Below are positions 49,701 to 61,654 of a DNA stretch of 64,000 nucleotides, in pieces (positions within the stretch are counted from its first letter, which is position 1; each line of letters opens with the position of its first letter). This DNA is from Watersipora subatra. Its lineage: Eukaryota > Bryozoa > Gymnolaemata > Cheilostomatida > Watersiporidae. The notes beneath the pieces were generated by a model. That model worked only from the letters and a program-made list of their open reading frames with translations, did no database searches and was not told the origin of the DNA. The stretch spans positions 15,920,108 through 15,984,107 of the forward strand of contig NC_088717.1 in the NCBI RefSeq assembly GCF_963576615.1. Direction: 5' to 3'. A program made the translations under genes and the position numbers.

Positions 49701-52700
49701 TAAGAATGGATTAAAACTGTGGAGTCACAGTAGATATTTAAACCAAACAAATGCAATATCTAAATAAGTTTTTTGGATCTAAGTCTATGAGAATTTTATT
49801 TTCTCTAGCGCATGGTTACCACTTCAGCTACAAGATCGTGTTTTCAATCTTGCGCAGCAAAACACTCACGGCGCTAAACTTGGCGGCTCAAGTTCACATA
49901 AAAAGAGTAGCTCGCAATGCCCTTTGGAAAGTTCTTACCTTTACATGTGCAGTCAAAATCGAGAAAGCTTTACCTGCGGCGCCTTGCGAAGGTTGAACAG
50001 TGTTAAATTCTTGCTTTGACTGCTGGCAACTAATTGCTGGTGAATAGGTTTTCATTTCACTGCGATCCCGCCATCGATGCTTGCGATGTATATTCGGACC
50101 AGGCTTAACTTATCAAATACTTATTGGTCTCATCTCTGAGTGCAATAGATCTTAACATATTGCTAAATAGGCTCAATGTGTCTTGACCTTTTTGTTGCAG
50201 ATGTTATTGGTATTAGCTGAAACTGAATGGAGAGAAATAAAACTATATCTAATTAATAATAATAATAATGAATTTACTTCGATAGTCAATACTAACTGTT
50301 TTTCTTTTTTTATTCAAACTATAATGTTTGGTTAAAAACCAAGGCTCTTTCTTGTATTGGTTTAGTTGTACATGTATTTTCAAAAAGATAATAAAACCAT
50401 TTTTAATGGTTTTCGTTCAAACACTAATAAACTTTTTTTTTTTAATATTTTTGCTTTTCCCAAGTAATGAATATTTTTGAGCACAAAATCTTTTAATAGC
50501 CCAATAACCATAATAATAGCTTTCAATAACAAATTAAATTTCAGATTTTGTCGGTTATTAGTTTTGTTCTTATTTGGACTCCACGCCTTGTTTTACAATA
50601 AAAATGAATTCAAAGGCTACCAAAATGATTTATTTTTAGGTTTCGAGATGGATCTCTGACTTATGCAAAAAGAGTCATTGATGGGTTGTTCCAAAAATGT
50701 CCTACTTATTACACAAGAGAGCGGTGGTTTTCAGCCTACGATCCATCTTCATTCAATCAGAATTGGTACCGAGTGAAACTGCTTGAGTTGGTGCAGGTTC
50801 ATTCTGTATCGACACTCGTTGGTAGGCATTTTTCAGAGTTATTTCTAACTGGCTAACTGCAAACTTTGTAGCCTGTCATATTGATGTATTGCATGCAACT
50901 TGGCTCTTTCAACACCCTTTTATCTTCTTAGCAGCTTTTGATTTAGCAATTAGTTTATTGGCAGTTTTGATAAAACTTGCTAATACGACTCAATTTAGTG
51001 TCAAATCTGATGAAAACAAAACAAATTAAATATCAGATGTAATTAAAAACTCTTAGCTGTATTATTCTTTAGAATCTGTAAATTGATCGTAGTTTCTAAT
51101 TTTGAAAGTCAATTTACGAGATAATGAATTTTAGCTCTCAAAACCCGATATCAACCTATAAAGCTGTGAATTGATTTTACAGTTTCTAATAATGAAGATC
51201 GTCTCATGAAATTGGGAGCTACAAACTTTGCCAGCGTGATATTAATAACAAAACCCCTGTTTAACTATAGAGCTGCAAACATTGAACTTAAAACCTCTGG
51301 AATGGCAATCATGTGACACTCACATTGACAGAGATATGTAATGCATGCGCCATAGTGAAGAGCTAATCTTGTACTAGTTCAGTATGTAAACAAGCAGTGA
51401 AAAATGACAAAAATGTACATGTTGAATGGTGTTTTCCACCTAGGTGTTGGTGAAAACTCCTACACAGCATTTAGAGTGCTCTGATAGAAGAAAACCTATT
51501 TATAACATATGGAGTAAGATATAATAAATGATAAGTGGATGTAAAATAGGTTTTCAAGAACCATATTACGCATACAAACTGTTGTATTACAGATGCATAA
51601 ACCCAGCAAATGATATATTCAGGCAAATTGCAACTGTTCCATTGCATTACAGATTATATTATATATGCATAAACTATAATGGAGAAACTTAACACATCAA
51701 GACTTCGATAAAAACAACACACATGCTGCCAAAACAGAAACTGTTTTTGAGATTTAAGTGATAATAGCTCATGAATGTATGATATGTATAATACAGTATC
51801 TGTGAAAAAAGGAATAAGCTACTGCAACAATTAAACAGAAATTAAAAACAGTTGTAATAGTGGATAATCAAAATAATGCAAACAAGGAAATGCAGAAATC
51901 AGTGTAATCAGATGATTAAACCTATACATACACGTCGCAGACACTGTGTAAAAGGAGATTTGTATATCACTGGATCCTGAGCCAAGGTGAATCAGAGTTT
52001 CTTAGAACTAAATCAGATTAGAAATAGCAGTACAAAAACAGCTACAGATGAATATTACAGTGATTACATTGTTACTGATCTTTAAAAAGTACTGCTTTAC
52101 TATTTTATGCTGCAAAGATACACCTTGCAGTTTGAATGTACAATTTTAACATAATGATGCTGTTGGAGATCATGAAATGACTGAATAAGGTTTTCCATCA
52201 ATGAAGCAGTGGTTGGATACACCATCTGCTGTCACCGTAAGGTGTTTTCCAAGGCATAGCACATAGCTAGATCCTATACTACTGATAGCATACACCACAC
52301 AATGGAGTGGATCTGACTTTGCAATAATACGATGTGTATTGTAATACAATGTATCAGTCTGCAGCCAGAAAGATCCTGACAACACCGTCTGATGGACGCG
52401 CCAACCCTTCATTGTTTTGTAGCTTGAGTAGAGTATAGAGATGTCAGTACTAGATACTTGACTCAGTGGTAAAACCAGCGACTGATGGCAACGGTCACAT
52501 AACATCACTTTAGTTAGCTTTCTGCACAATGTAGCCAGCTATATAGACTATACTGCTACCTATAAAAGACGTTTGACATCTGAAATCATTGTGTGCTCCA
52601 CAAACTGATCAACTTCTGGAGTAACCTGTATGATGATAATCTCATTTTGAGCAGTAACATTACCTGTCTTACCGGAATCTGATTCTGCACCACAATTGCT

Positions 52701-55700
52701 AATAAGTTTGCAAAAGTCAGCCTTAAACTGAGTAATAGTAGGATTATTATTTCAACCACTTAAACAGAAGCATCAATTATAACAATTACAAAAAATCAAC
52801 AAATTGAATATCCTATTCACATAAAACATAGTACCCTTACGATGCAACAATACAGCTATGATCATGACTACAGCAGAAAACTGTAGTCATTATCCAGAAA
52901 TTAAAATAGGTCAAAATGCTTTCATATTGCTATGGAAAATGAAAATGTGGTAATTTTCACTGGAAGTCATTTGCACACAGTTTTGGCATAATGCTTAATG
53001 GAAATTTCTTTATCAAGTATGGATTACAAATGGATTGCATCCATGAGATTATTTCAATAGAGATGACAACAAACAAATTGAAGAAATACGATAAAGAAGT
53101 ACTAACCATTGCCACAGATGCATTACTAGAGAGATTCACATCAACATCTTCTGCTAAGCTGCAGACATATTCATAAGCACTTGCTGTGGCAGAACTAACT
53201 AGTAGCAGTACTAACTAGTAGTAGCGCAACTAGCAGTAATAGTAAACTTTAGCAATAGTAATAGAACTAGTAGTAGAAGCGACTCATTTATGAAATGTCA
53301 TGCCCTTTCCTTTAAAAGTCCATTCCTGCGCTTTTTGCAGTTCCTGGAATAGCAATAGCACTGTGCACTTACATCGTTATGTCTCGTACACAAATTATTA
53401 GTAGTAATCTCAGTAGCCTGTTCCTTGGATTTAGCAGTGTATTCATTATCTTCCATAGCTGTTTAATCTGAAACTATAATTCTTTCTCACATAGAACACA
53501 ATGAAATTTACTCAAACTCTAACTGAACATGGCGCCGGCCGAATTTCCGTACTCGCGAATGACATTGATCGTTCCAGGGATTTTGAGTTCAATGGCTGCA
53601 AATACAATTGTTTTCAACATTTTCATTTTTAGTCCCAACAGGAAATAATTGTGATAAGCCGGATGACTTCTCAATCTATGTCAGTGTTAATGACATAAAT
53701 GTCTACGATTCATATTCTGAAGTTTTGTCTAATCTCGGATATCTTGGCGATCCTCTTGCCCTTTGTGGTAAGTTTGAAACATTGTCTCAGTGCTATAATA
53801 ACAACATACAGTGTAGATAATAGACATATTTGTGTGGTTTTCTCAGTTCGTGTTAATTGTATCATTACCGAATCATCTTTTATTGTAATCGTAGCAAAAC
53901 TGACCTAATTTAGCTATTACTTGCTAATTATTTCACATTTACATCTAAAACCTTTAATAGTAGTTGTATTGTTTTAATTTATTTGACTTGCGCAAAACAT
54001 TTTCCTCATGATATGAAGTTTGAAAGTTATATTTGTTTGACAAAACTTGAAAACCTTTACAGTTATTTTTATTTTTTATTGGTAAATTATTTCAACTACA
54101 CTTTTCTCATGATATGTAGTATGAAAGTTAGATTGGCAAATGTTGTTATATGTTAAATACAAATCAATTTTCTGGCAAAATACTTTTTTATCACCCGGGC
54201 AACGCTGGGTAGCACAGCTAGTAATTAATAAACAAACGTTGTGTGAACAGAAGCCGTGTTTAGCAACTACTTTTAAAGTAAACGGTTCATTTATTCATAG
54301 TCATTTGAGCGTTTGCTGCCATAACACTTTTGCACTAGATGTTAGTTACCAAAATACCAGTAATGATCAAGAAAGGTCAGCGGCAAACAAGCAAGCTAAA
54401 GGCAATGGCTATAATTTTGAAGCAAGTTATAAAACTCTCGTGTATCTGGTAGAAGACCTGGGCATGAGTAGACATTACTACACCCACTTTGGTTAACAGA
54501 CATGAGAAAACACTGAATAGTTTAGTTATTTAGTGATTTGACATCTCTATATAACTTTAAACGTGACAGGACATGCATGAAGAGTGGTGATTTTAACTGA
54601 ATGCAATGTTACACAAAGAGGAATATGTGGTGCAATGTTTAATAGCAAACAATTATTCTACGTATTACACTAAGTGTGTATACTAACAAGTATACAAAAA
54701 TAGATGAACAGCTAAACATTTTAGAGACATAAATATAAATAGAACAAAATGAACAAAAAAATAATAAAAACGAAAAAATGACTGACAGAATTTAAGCAAA
54801 GGCATATATAATGACACTCAAGCGGAAACACAGCAGGAAAGGAAGACAAACACACAAAATGTTGTGCAAAAACATAGGCTAAAAATTAAACAGATGTTCA
54901 ATGAGTGTAACAAATAGAGACATATATATATATATAACCATTCAAAAAAAAACGAAGTAGAAAATACGCAGACACTAAGGATTGTCAAACAATAAGATAC
55001 ATAGACAAATCAACAAAAATATCGATAAAAAGACAAAACAGGCATAGAGGCATACGGATACAGAAATTGGTTACAACGCAGACAGCAAGAAATTTGACAG
55101 GCAACATCTACATAAAAAGTCAGGTAAGCAGATAGTTTGACAGAGAATTAAACAAAACCAAAAAGAAATAAGAACTGAAAAAAAGATATAAGCACAATTT
55201 GGTTATCATAAACCAAAAAAAGAATAACAGCAAACAACCAGACAGCTCTACTGGTAGCTGCAATAAGCCAATGAAGAAATACACAATCACACACTATTAA
55301 TTATATTACATATATTTGAATACCTAATGTTTTCCATAGTAAAATATTTCAATTAACAAGTTTATCTCTAAGTTCTGTGCTTCAAGTATTTTATAGCTTT
55401 TCCCTCTGAAACTTTTAACTATTTAATTTGTTTGTAAAACTGCAGGTATGGTCAACTTCCTATGGAAATCACAAAATTGCACCAGTGTTAAAACCATAGA
55501 GTTTCACCATCGGACCTGCATACCTTCTCTATCTTTTAACTCCTTCAACCATTTTAGCAGAGATGCTCAATTTTCTTATAAAGGTAATGTAGAGCTATCG
55601 CAATCAGAGATACAATAAAACATAGAAAGTCAGGTAAATCTGGCTAGTACATATTTATAAACAGGTTTTGTTTTAGAACAAATCTATTTATCGTAATTCA

Positions 55701-58689
55701 TAGTAATCCATAGTAATCCATAGTAATCCATAGTAATCCATATTAATCCATAGTAATCCACAGTAATCCATAGTAATCCATAAAAATCTTGAATTAAATA
55801 GGCAGCCCAGTTTTTGTTGCTAACCTAATTAACAAAACAAAAATAAACGTGAAACCAAACAATTGGAAAGTTTTAAAACAAATTTTTCATTCTAGATTTT
55901 AATGTATAAAAATATTGATGATACATAATTCACTAAAATATTGTAGAAGCTGCCTAAAACAAGCCATAAATCTTGTTGTTTAATCAAACTCTGAATCAGC
56001 GTGTTATACTCATCATATGATTTTAATATGCATCAGATAAGTTATTATAAACAAAGCATTAACAAAGTCATTCATTTTTTCAGAGTATTTTAAAAATGTC
56101 GGAAAAAATGATGATCTCACAATGAACTGCCGTGATGTGAAATTCTCCATAGACATTATGGTTGCCTACTGGTATACAGAAGTAAGTAGCTTCTATTTGT
56201 GAATACTTTATGTGATAAACTAGCATTGAGGTAGGTGAACAGCCAAAGTACGCTTTACTCTCTTGGAGTACTTCTGAGAGGTGAATCGGCAGTGCAGAGA
56301 GTTATGACCTGTTCTTGTCAGCTTTACAATTATAGGTGTTTGGACGGTTGCATGTAGTTGTATGATTGTAGGTGTTTGGATGTTTGTATGTAGTTGTATG
56401 ATTGTAGGTGTTTGGATGGTTGTAGGTAGTTGTATGATTGTAAGTGTTTGGATGGTTGTACAGTATGTAGTTGTATGATTGTAGGTGATTGTATGGTTGT
56501 ATGTAGTTGTATGATTGTAGATGTTTGTATGGTTGTATGTAGTTGGATGATTGTAGGTGTTTGGATGGTTGCATGTAGTTGTATGATTGTAGGTGTTTGG
56601 ATGGTGGCATGTAGTTATATGATTGTAGGTGACTGTATGGTTGTAGGAAATTGGTAGTTTTATGCCAGCATGTGGTTGTTTAGTGGTAAAGCATTTTTTG
56701 GAACTGAATCAAAGGAATCTCATACTCTTACTATTAATCGCAAATGCTTCCTAACTAGTTATGTTTGTTTTTATTTTTTGTGCTTATATAGAACTTGAGA
56801 ATTTTAAGTGTTTAGCAAAGATTGAATTCGTTGAAATAGTTTATTGATCATTACCGTTGATGAAAATGCAGACTTGACAAAAACAAAAACTAAAACCAAA
56901 CTTTGCCTAGTAAATTCATGGATCTTTGAATGTTTGAGTTAACTTATTTCCACTCATTACTGTTGTACCCTGACAGTCCCGTTTGCCATGAGAAACTAAT
57001 ATGTGTAATAACTATGCATGCAGTTATTCTGTGGCTATGCAAGATAATCGAGTGCTGCAGTTGGTAGAGTGCTCAGCTGGGAACTGAAACGTCTGAGTTT
57101 GATTCCAATGTGGTGCGATATTTTTTTGAAAGCTTTTAGCATTGTTTTGGACAGACGAATTGACACAGTTCTTATTATAATAAATATTTGTTATTCTTGC
57201 AAAAGCAGATTTGTGTAAACCACATATTATTAGACAGAATTTAAAATGTTTGCGAATAGCTCGAGTTATAAACGCTTTCAGAGGAACTAAAACAATGCTA
57301 TTTTTATAAATATAACAATTTGCTTTTGATTCTAATAGTTCAATAAAGCTACTAATTACTAGAATACTGTAAAGTTACGGCTAGAATATTTATAAATAGT
57401 TTAAGTTGAAGAGCTGAAGAGTTAATAGTTGAAGTATTTGTCACTCGGTTCAAATAAGATAAATACCGCACATTCTCATACAAGTCTGGTCAATATTAGT
57501 AGCCATTCTTTGCAAATAAAATACATTGTGTAAGTAAAATGTACTGTGCAGATGAAAATATTGGATTTGCTCAGATATTTTCAGGGATCAAGGTTTATAA
57601 TTTACTAAAAATTGGTGAAGTCTATTTAAGCCATCAAATAGAATTTTTTAGGTAAAACTAATTTGATGCATTTAAGTTTTACTTCTGTAACTATTTAGTG
57701 CTTAACAAGGGCGAGCAGTTTAAATCATATTTAGATAGCATCAAAACAAAGTTCAAACAAACTTTGAACTGTCATAAGCAAATAAACTGTCATAGAACAA
57801 AGATAGTGAAACAGAATTTCCTAAAACTACATTTTTGTCATTTAATGGTTAATAAATAAGACAATCGGTGTATCTGATCTTGTTTATCTTTATTTCTAAC
57901 CAAATACATATAAAAGCTACAAAATTTGTTTTATGCCCACCTGTAGCTTACTATGTTAAAGATCTAGTTATTTGTTTCAAGCATGTTGGCAAAATTAACC
58001 TTATATTAAAATTTTCTTTCTCTTAACTTGTTCTTATATCAACATATTTTGAGAAATTTGTTCAATTTTAAAACATAACATAAGATTTAGGCGGAATGTT
58101 TTTGAAATGTTATGAAATATGTGCAACCGTATGAGAAGGAGTCTGTAAAGATAAAGAATATTTCATTATTGGGTTTGAACATTTCATAAAGTATCATCTG
58201 TCCTCTTGTGCATATCAGCTACAGCTGAAACAAACTTTAGATCAACATGTGAGTTCAAAGTGTACCTGGAAGTCAGAAAAAATAATCTGTTCAGATTGCT
58301 AAAATTAGAGTTTTATTAATAAAGTACTATATGCATATGTACGTTACGCCTTACCTTTTGATGATGCCATGCACTTGAATGTCGGTTGATTCATACCACA
58401 TTTTAGGATTAGCCATTTGCCTTAATGGCAAGCTATGGCATGCCTAAAATAAGTATTACGCATGACTAAGTGAATTGAATATAAATAATTCGGTTTTAGG
58501 TTGGCCACTGCATTTGCAATGTAACTGATGAAGCCAGAGCTATATATACCTCGTTCACTTACATAGGCATGAAAGCTTCTGAAATTGGATTCTACAAGTT
58601 AGAGCAATTAATTGACAGTGGAAAGTGTGGCGGTGTAGATCAGAATACACCTGCTCGCCTTCATGTGTACTATAGGTGTATAGAAAATC
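40730..58689 (+). CDS. Secreted protein with discoidin/fucolectin-like and SUEL-lectin-like regions; 7 exons, 3' end unresolved
   Basis: Seven exons with consistent GT-AG sites and phases: 40730-40844, 48210-48300, 50640-50821, 53633-53767, 55446-55583, 56084-56181 and 58500-58689; together 316 codons plus one base. Residues 1-21 form a signal peptide (IPLSLLFCMSTVLNV), so the product is secreted or passes through the ER. Residues about 45-150 resemble an F5/8-type C or fucolectin fold: AKRVIDG, a cysteine at 89, WYRVKLLELVQVHSV, then NNCDKPDDFSIYV. Residues about 229-313 resemble a SUEL (rhamnose/galactose-binding) domain: DDLTMNC, IMVAYWY, C257 and the closing KCGG..LHVYYRC. Both suggest carbohydrate binding, but the matches are by eye and divergent. 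The last exon ends in phase 1, so at least one more exon follows. No close relative was recognised. Confidence 0.72.
41440..41580 (+). repeat. Shared repeat module, copy (lectin intron 1)
   Basis: AATAGATTTTATCA, then CTGACTGCCAGGATG, then AAGATTAAAATCAACAA align with 62475-62640, the inverse of 62750-62890, and the interiors of both pogo-like MITEs (about 10925-11090 and 30985-31150). Confidence 0.6.
42424..42612 (+). pseudogene. Integrase zinc-binding region fragment
   Basis: The 62-codon stretch reads LAHTGMGRAT, then RLTWYWPKL and SCEICQAARYG. This matches the second histidine, the YWP landmark and the CxxC of Gypsy integrase zinc fingers; the first histidine seems to be lost. The first catalytic aspartate may be the one in PLDLTGHH just downstream, after which the frame breaks. 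Confidence 0.75.
42815..43240 (+). repeat. Interspersed repeat, copy 2, inserted in the decayed integrase
   Basis: It is homologous to 9035-9450 in the same orientation, and lies between the two halves of an integrase gene, so it landed after that retrotransposon inserted. Confidence 0.55.
43875..44063 (+). pseudogene. Integrase catalytic-core C-terminal fragment
   Basis: The 62-codon stretch contains TTANHPQANEVIECNNRQL and ends RCQEEWDVLFL. HPQAN, the E of the DDE triad and the NR.L motif are typical of Gypsy integrases. It continues the fragment at 42424-42612 across an insertion. Confidence 0.8.
46715..47030 (+). repeat. About 48-bp minisatellite, six or seven diverged units
   Basis: GCTATAATATCA-like words recur at about 46739, 46787, 46833, 46885, 46931 and 46979, each preceded by a CTAGATGTCTATTG-like word. 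The units have diverged strongly. Confidence 0.75.
47040..48205 (+). other. Rest of lectin intron 1, no other feature
   Basis: AT-rich sequence with no recognised repeat, ORF or RNA gene up to the exon 2 acceptor at 48208-48209. Confidence 0.45.
48774..49699. mobile_element. TTAA-flanked long-TIR MITE, copy D (lectin intron 2)
   Basis: It is 926 bp, with TTAA at 48770-48773 and 49700-49703. The left tip is AGGTTGACTTGCAAC; the right tip is slightly decayed (GTTGCAAGTATATCT). It is the longest of the four copies. Confidence 0.84.
49790..50110. mobile_element. MITE, copy 2 (see 27918-28262)
   Basis: GCGCAGCAAAACACTCACGG, then GAACAGTGTTAAATTCTTGC, then GCTGGCAACTA follow the same order as in copy 1. 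The end GGACCAGGCTTAA corresponds to the copy 1 end GAACCAAGCTT. Confidence 0.5.
50822..52165 (+). other. First half of lectin intron 3, no feature
   Basis: AT-rich and without recognised ORFs. Short similar stretches about CAAACTTTG and AGCTGTGAATTGAT occur near 50860-51300 but do not form a clear repeat. Confidence 0.45.
52170..52790 (-). pseudogene. P-element/THAP9-like transposase remnant (lectin intron 3, antisense)
   Basis: On the minus strand a 119-codon open stretch (52170-52529) starts just after CDRCHQSLVLP. Upstream in the same frame is NPTITQFKADFCKLI followed by SGKTGNVTAQ (from about 52745). In the next frame, near 52550, SSIVYIAGYIVQKAN occurs. An NP...QF..A...L block, a Y.AGY...K block and a CxxC..L block in that order are what I recall for the C-terminal half of P-element and THAP9 transposases. 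Stops and a frameshift separate them, so it is dead. Assignment is from memory of motifs only. Confidence 0.45.
53191..53285. repeat. TAG-rich trinucleotide-like repeat
   Basis: ACTAGTAGTAG and AACTAGCAG words repeat imperfectly. A similar tract borders the solo LTR near 25695-25740. Confidence 0.7.
54193..54222 (-). repeat. CCCGGGCAACGCTGGGTA..AGCTAGT repeat-tail motif
   Basis: It is the inverse of the ACTAGCT..CCCGG type motif at 27000-27030 and resembles 37592-37615. It probably marks the end of a dispersed element lying to its left (about 53940-54222). Confidence 0.45.
54240..55440 (+). other. Rest of lectin intron 4, no supported feature
   Basis: The left part lies in an open stretch (54140-54496) without a known domain. 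From about 54780 to 55240 the plus strand is very A-rich, with many ACAAA and AGACA words. No gene was recognised. Confidence 0.4.
55690..55790 (+). repeat. 10-bp tandem repeat
   Basis: About nine units of TAGTAATCCA, with a few variants (TATTAATCCA, CAGTAATCCA), lie about 110 bp past lectin exon 5. Confidence 0.95.
56335..56650 (+). repeat. About 36-bp minisatellite after lectin exon 6
   Basis: Units of the form GTAGTTGTATGATTGTAGGT followed by GTTTGGATGGTTGTAT recur about eight or nine times. Both strands are open through it, giving artefactual repeat ORFs. Confidence 0.93.
57051..57195 (+). mobile_element. tRNA-derived SINE (lectin intron 6)
   Basis: An A-box-like CAGTTGGTAGAGTGCTCAG and a B-box-like GAGTTTGATTCC near 57094-57105 are followed by the tail GGACAGACGAATTGACACAG and TTCTTATTATAATAAA. 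Confidence 0.65.
57200..58495 (+). other. Rest of lectin intron 6, no feature
   Basis: AT-rich with no recognised repeat, ORF or RNA gene up to the exon 7 acceptor at 58498-58499. Confidence 0.45.
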
Positions 58690-59489
58690 GTGAGTTTTTT
58701 GTATCTTATCACCTATAATTTTATACATTCACAAAAATGAGTCATCATTATGACACGCGACCGTTCAGTAACTTACTTGAATCAAACTGATGGTTTAGAA
58801 AATAAATTAAAAAAGATTAAAGAGATTTTCTCAGTTTAGTATTGATGTAAAGTATAAAGATGTGCATAAAATACGTGAAAGTAAAAATTATTATTGCTAT
58901 CAAATCAAAAAAAAAATATTAGAAACTAGTTCAAAACTATTTGCTATTATTATTTATTGCAGTTTGGTTTGCTTACGATTTGAAACCAACCTTCAGACTT
59001 TACAATCAAAATAAGCATTAACTTTCAATTCATCATTGCAATCTGCATTGAAAAGCTTTGGAATATTACTGAAATTTGTTCAATTTTTTGTAATGTAACA
59101 AAAAACCAGATTACAACCAATTTTAAGACAATACTTTATTATCTTTATCTTTTTAAAAGTTTATCATACATTAAAATTATGTTAACTTGGGTTCACTTTG
59201 CTCCAGAATTAATGAGTTATAACAGTACTTGAGTGGTAATACGTAAAAAATAGCAGCTTTAGTTACATGTATGTTGTACAGAGAATATAGCGAGCTGGAA
59301 CTTTTTGATATAAATCTTCGCTGAATTATTTCATTCATTGATACCAATATCGTTACAAACTCAATCATTGAACATCTTGACCAACCAACCCAATAACCGT
59401 CACTAACATTGAAAGTAACTATAAATTACAAGTAAATAGATCGCAGTAAATACATTTACATTAACAAGTCAAAACAACAGTAATAAAAT

Positions 59490-60020
59490 AACAAGTGAAT
59501 ACATTGCAGTTTTTGTAAATGATAAGTTTTACTTAATCGCTAATACACCGATGTAAAAATAAAATCAGAAATATGGTTCTGAATGCGACAACTGCTAATT
59601 ACAATATATTTAGTATGCATGTACCTGTAGATGAATTGTAAAAAGAAATTGATAACCATGCATCTATTAGCTCTTAAAAACCAATTCAGCAATGTTCATT
59701 ATATTGGTAATGTTATAAATATTTATGATCACTCGTTCTAAATATTTACTGAATCAACAATGAAAGCGTAAAAGTTGTAGTGTGCACTTCAATATTGTAG
59801 TGTGACATCAAAATTATGTGTTCAACACAGTGCCGACGGCGTCCATTCAAAAGCTTACTCACACCATTGTATTTTACGTTGCACATATTCATTTGTACTA
59901 TAGTATTTCACTACACAATCCTGAGAATTTGCTCAGCTTTTTCAATTGATAGTTTTACAGCTTACAATAGACAAGTTTAACATGAAAATGACATAAAGAT
60001 ACAAGCATAGCAACTAAGCA
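59490..60020 (+). repeat. Diverged segmental duplication, copy 1
   Basis: It aligns with 61655-62110: ATACATTG.AGT, ATTACAATRYATTT, GATGAATT.TAAAAAGAAA, CTATTAGCTC, TTCTAAATATT.ACTGA and TGTGTTCAA follow in the same order. Confidence 0.65.
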
Positions 60021-60169
60021 TAATTATCTATGTAATACAACTCTAAAAAACACAAAAAATGTGAATAAAGCAGTGAAACACAAATCGAAGCCCACAACAT
60101 ACATGTAGAATAACTACTTCTACAAGGTACTAAGGTATTGCAAATGTGACAACATTATTTAATACATTT

Positions 60170-60980
60170 GTAAAAAGATTACCCCACCCTCGTAGTCATC
60201 AATTTCCATCTGCAGAATTAACTTTTGCGCAAGTTTCTCCAATATCAAATAGTCAGCAGCCTCTTTTCTTTAGCGTCAAGTTTCTAACTCAGAACAATGT
60301 CAACCTTTCTTGTTAGAAAATCTGCGCTTGGGAACACCTAGTGAAAAGATCCTATCGGCCAATGTCCATAAAACTTGTTTTCCTCTTACATGTATATCAA
60401 TACCAAATCAACTTTCTTTAGATTCCTATGAGGAATACATCATAAAAGTTGACAGCGTGTAGGCATTCAGCTAAAAGTAAGTTGAGTTTAGGTTTGTCGG
60501 TTGTATTTGTTTTAAACTTTAACTTTTTTTGTTTAATGTTTGATTTTTCTTCAAGTTCAGAATCTATTAATTTCTTTTGTGCAACCATGGAGTAAACAGA
60601 AACATAAATGTCGTCTGATTTTTTGCAAAAAATTTAATTAGCCATTCGAAATCAGGGTGCTCATGATTGTTTAATCCGCTTCACGATCCCAAACCATATT
60701 TCACATAGTCGATATCCAGTCTGGAAGTTTCGGTGTCAGCATTAAAATTTGCCAAAAATTATCACAGTAATTTAAAAAGCCCACTTCTTCTTCTTTGAGT
60801 GTCAGACACTTTGCTAAAAAACTCAAAAAGTCAGGCAAAACTTCATTGTTACAGTTCGTTAAGTGAATATTTCTGTATAGTAGATAAAGATTTCGGAAAC
60901 TTGCCTCTAACAGTTTCCTTGCCTTGATATTTGCTTTTTCTGTGTCAAAAAGAAACCACTCACATCCCTGAGTGCTCTGA
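60170..60980 (-). pseudogene. Decayed coding remnant, family unknown
   Basis: On the minus strand one frame is open for about 90 codons from 60980 down to about 60705 and reads like soluble helical protein, for example KARKLLEASFRNLYLLYRN and FLAKCLTLKEEEVGFLNYC. Further on, in changing frames, come LWTLADRIFSLGVPKRRFSN (near 60330) and AADYLILEKLAQKL followed by EIDDYEGG (near 60200-60260). Amino-acid use looks coding, but stops and frame changes break it. I do not recognise the family. Confidence 0.35.
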
Positions 60981-61654
60981 TACTAAAGTACTGCTATAGT
61001 TAGTAAAACTTCTGACTCAGGGGAAGTGTAGGCGACCAATCAGCCCATTGAATGAAAAAACAAAATTGGAAAAGAACATTTTTTGTACACAGAACCGGTC
61101 AGTTACAAAGTATATTAACTTAAAATGCACAATAACAGTGTCACGCAAAAATACCTTCCACAAAATGAGATTCAGGACGTTCAGATCACACCATAACGTT
61201 GTCACAACTGAGCTTAAACAGACAGCATATAAAAATATTTGCTCCATTTTTTGATTTTGATTGTGACATAGTCTAAAGACAATTTGAAGTGCGATGTAAA
61301 AATGAGCTTTTCTTAAATAACCCATGCTATGTGCATATCAAGTTTACAATATGTTTCCACACTGTACCAAAATTGCTGTGAACAAGAGGATGGGCGCAGT
61401 TTATGACAATTGACAATTATACAGAGTAGTGCTGTCTAATAAGTTGTCATAACGCTATGCATAAAACTTTTTACCACAGCACACCGTTATCATTACTCTA
61501 GCACACCTTCTGGATAGTCTTGACTATAGCGTACTATAACTTTTTGGCACAAAGATTCACTAGTTCATTGTACTTAACCATACCAGTATTATTGTTAAAA
61601 ACATAGTTTCTGAAGTGATAATTTTCATGACCAACCAAGCAAATGACCCTCAAA

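Noticed and set aside
54140..54496. 118-codon ORF in lectin intron 4
   Set aside because: It runs through the CCCGGGC repeat-tail motif and shows no domain.
56302..56657. ORFs of 102 and 75 codons on opposite strands
   Set aside because: Products of the 36-bp minisatellite, with no start context or splice signals.
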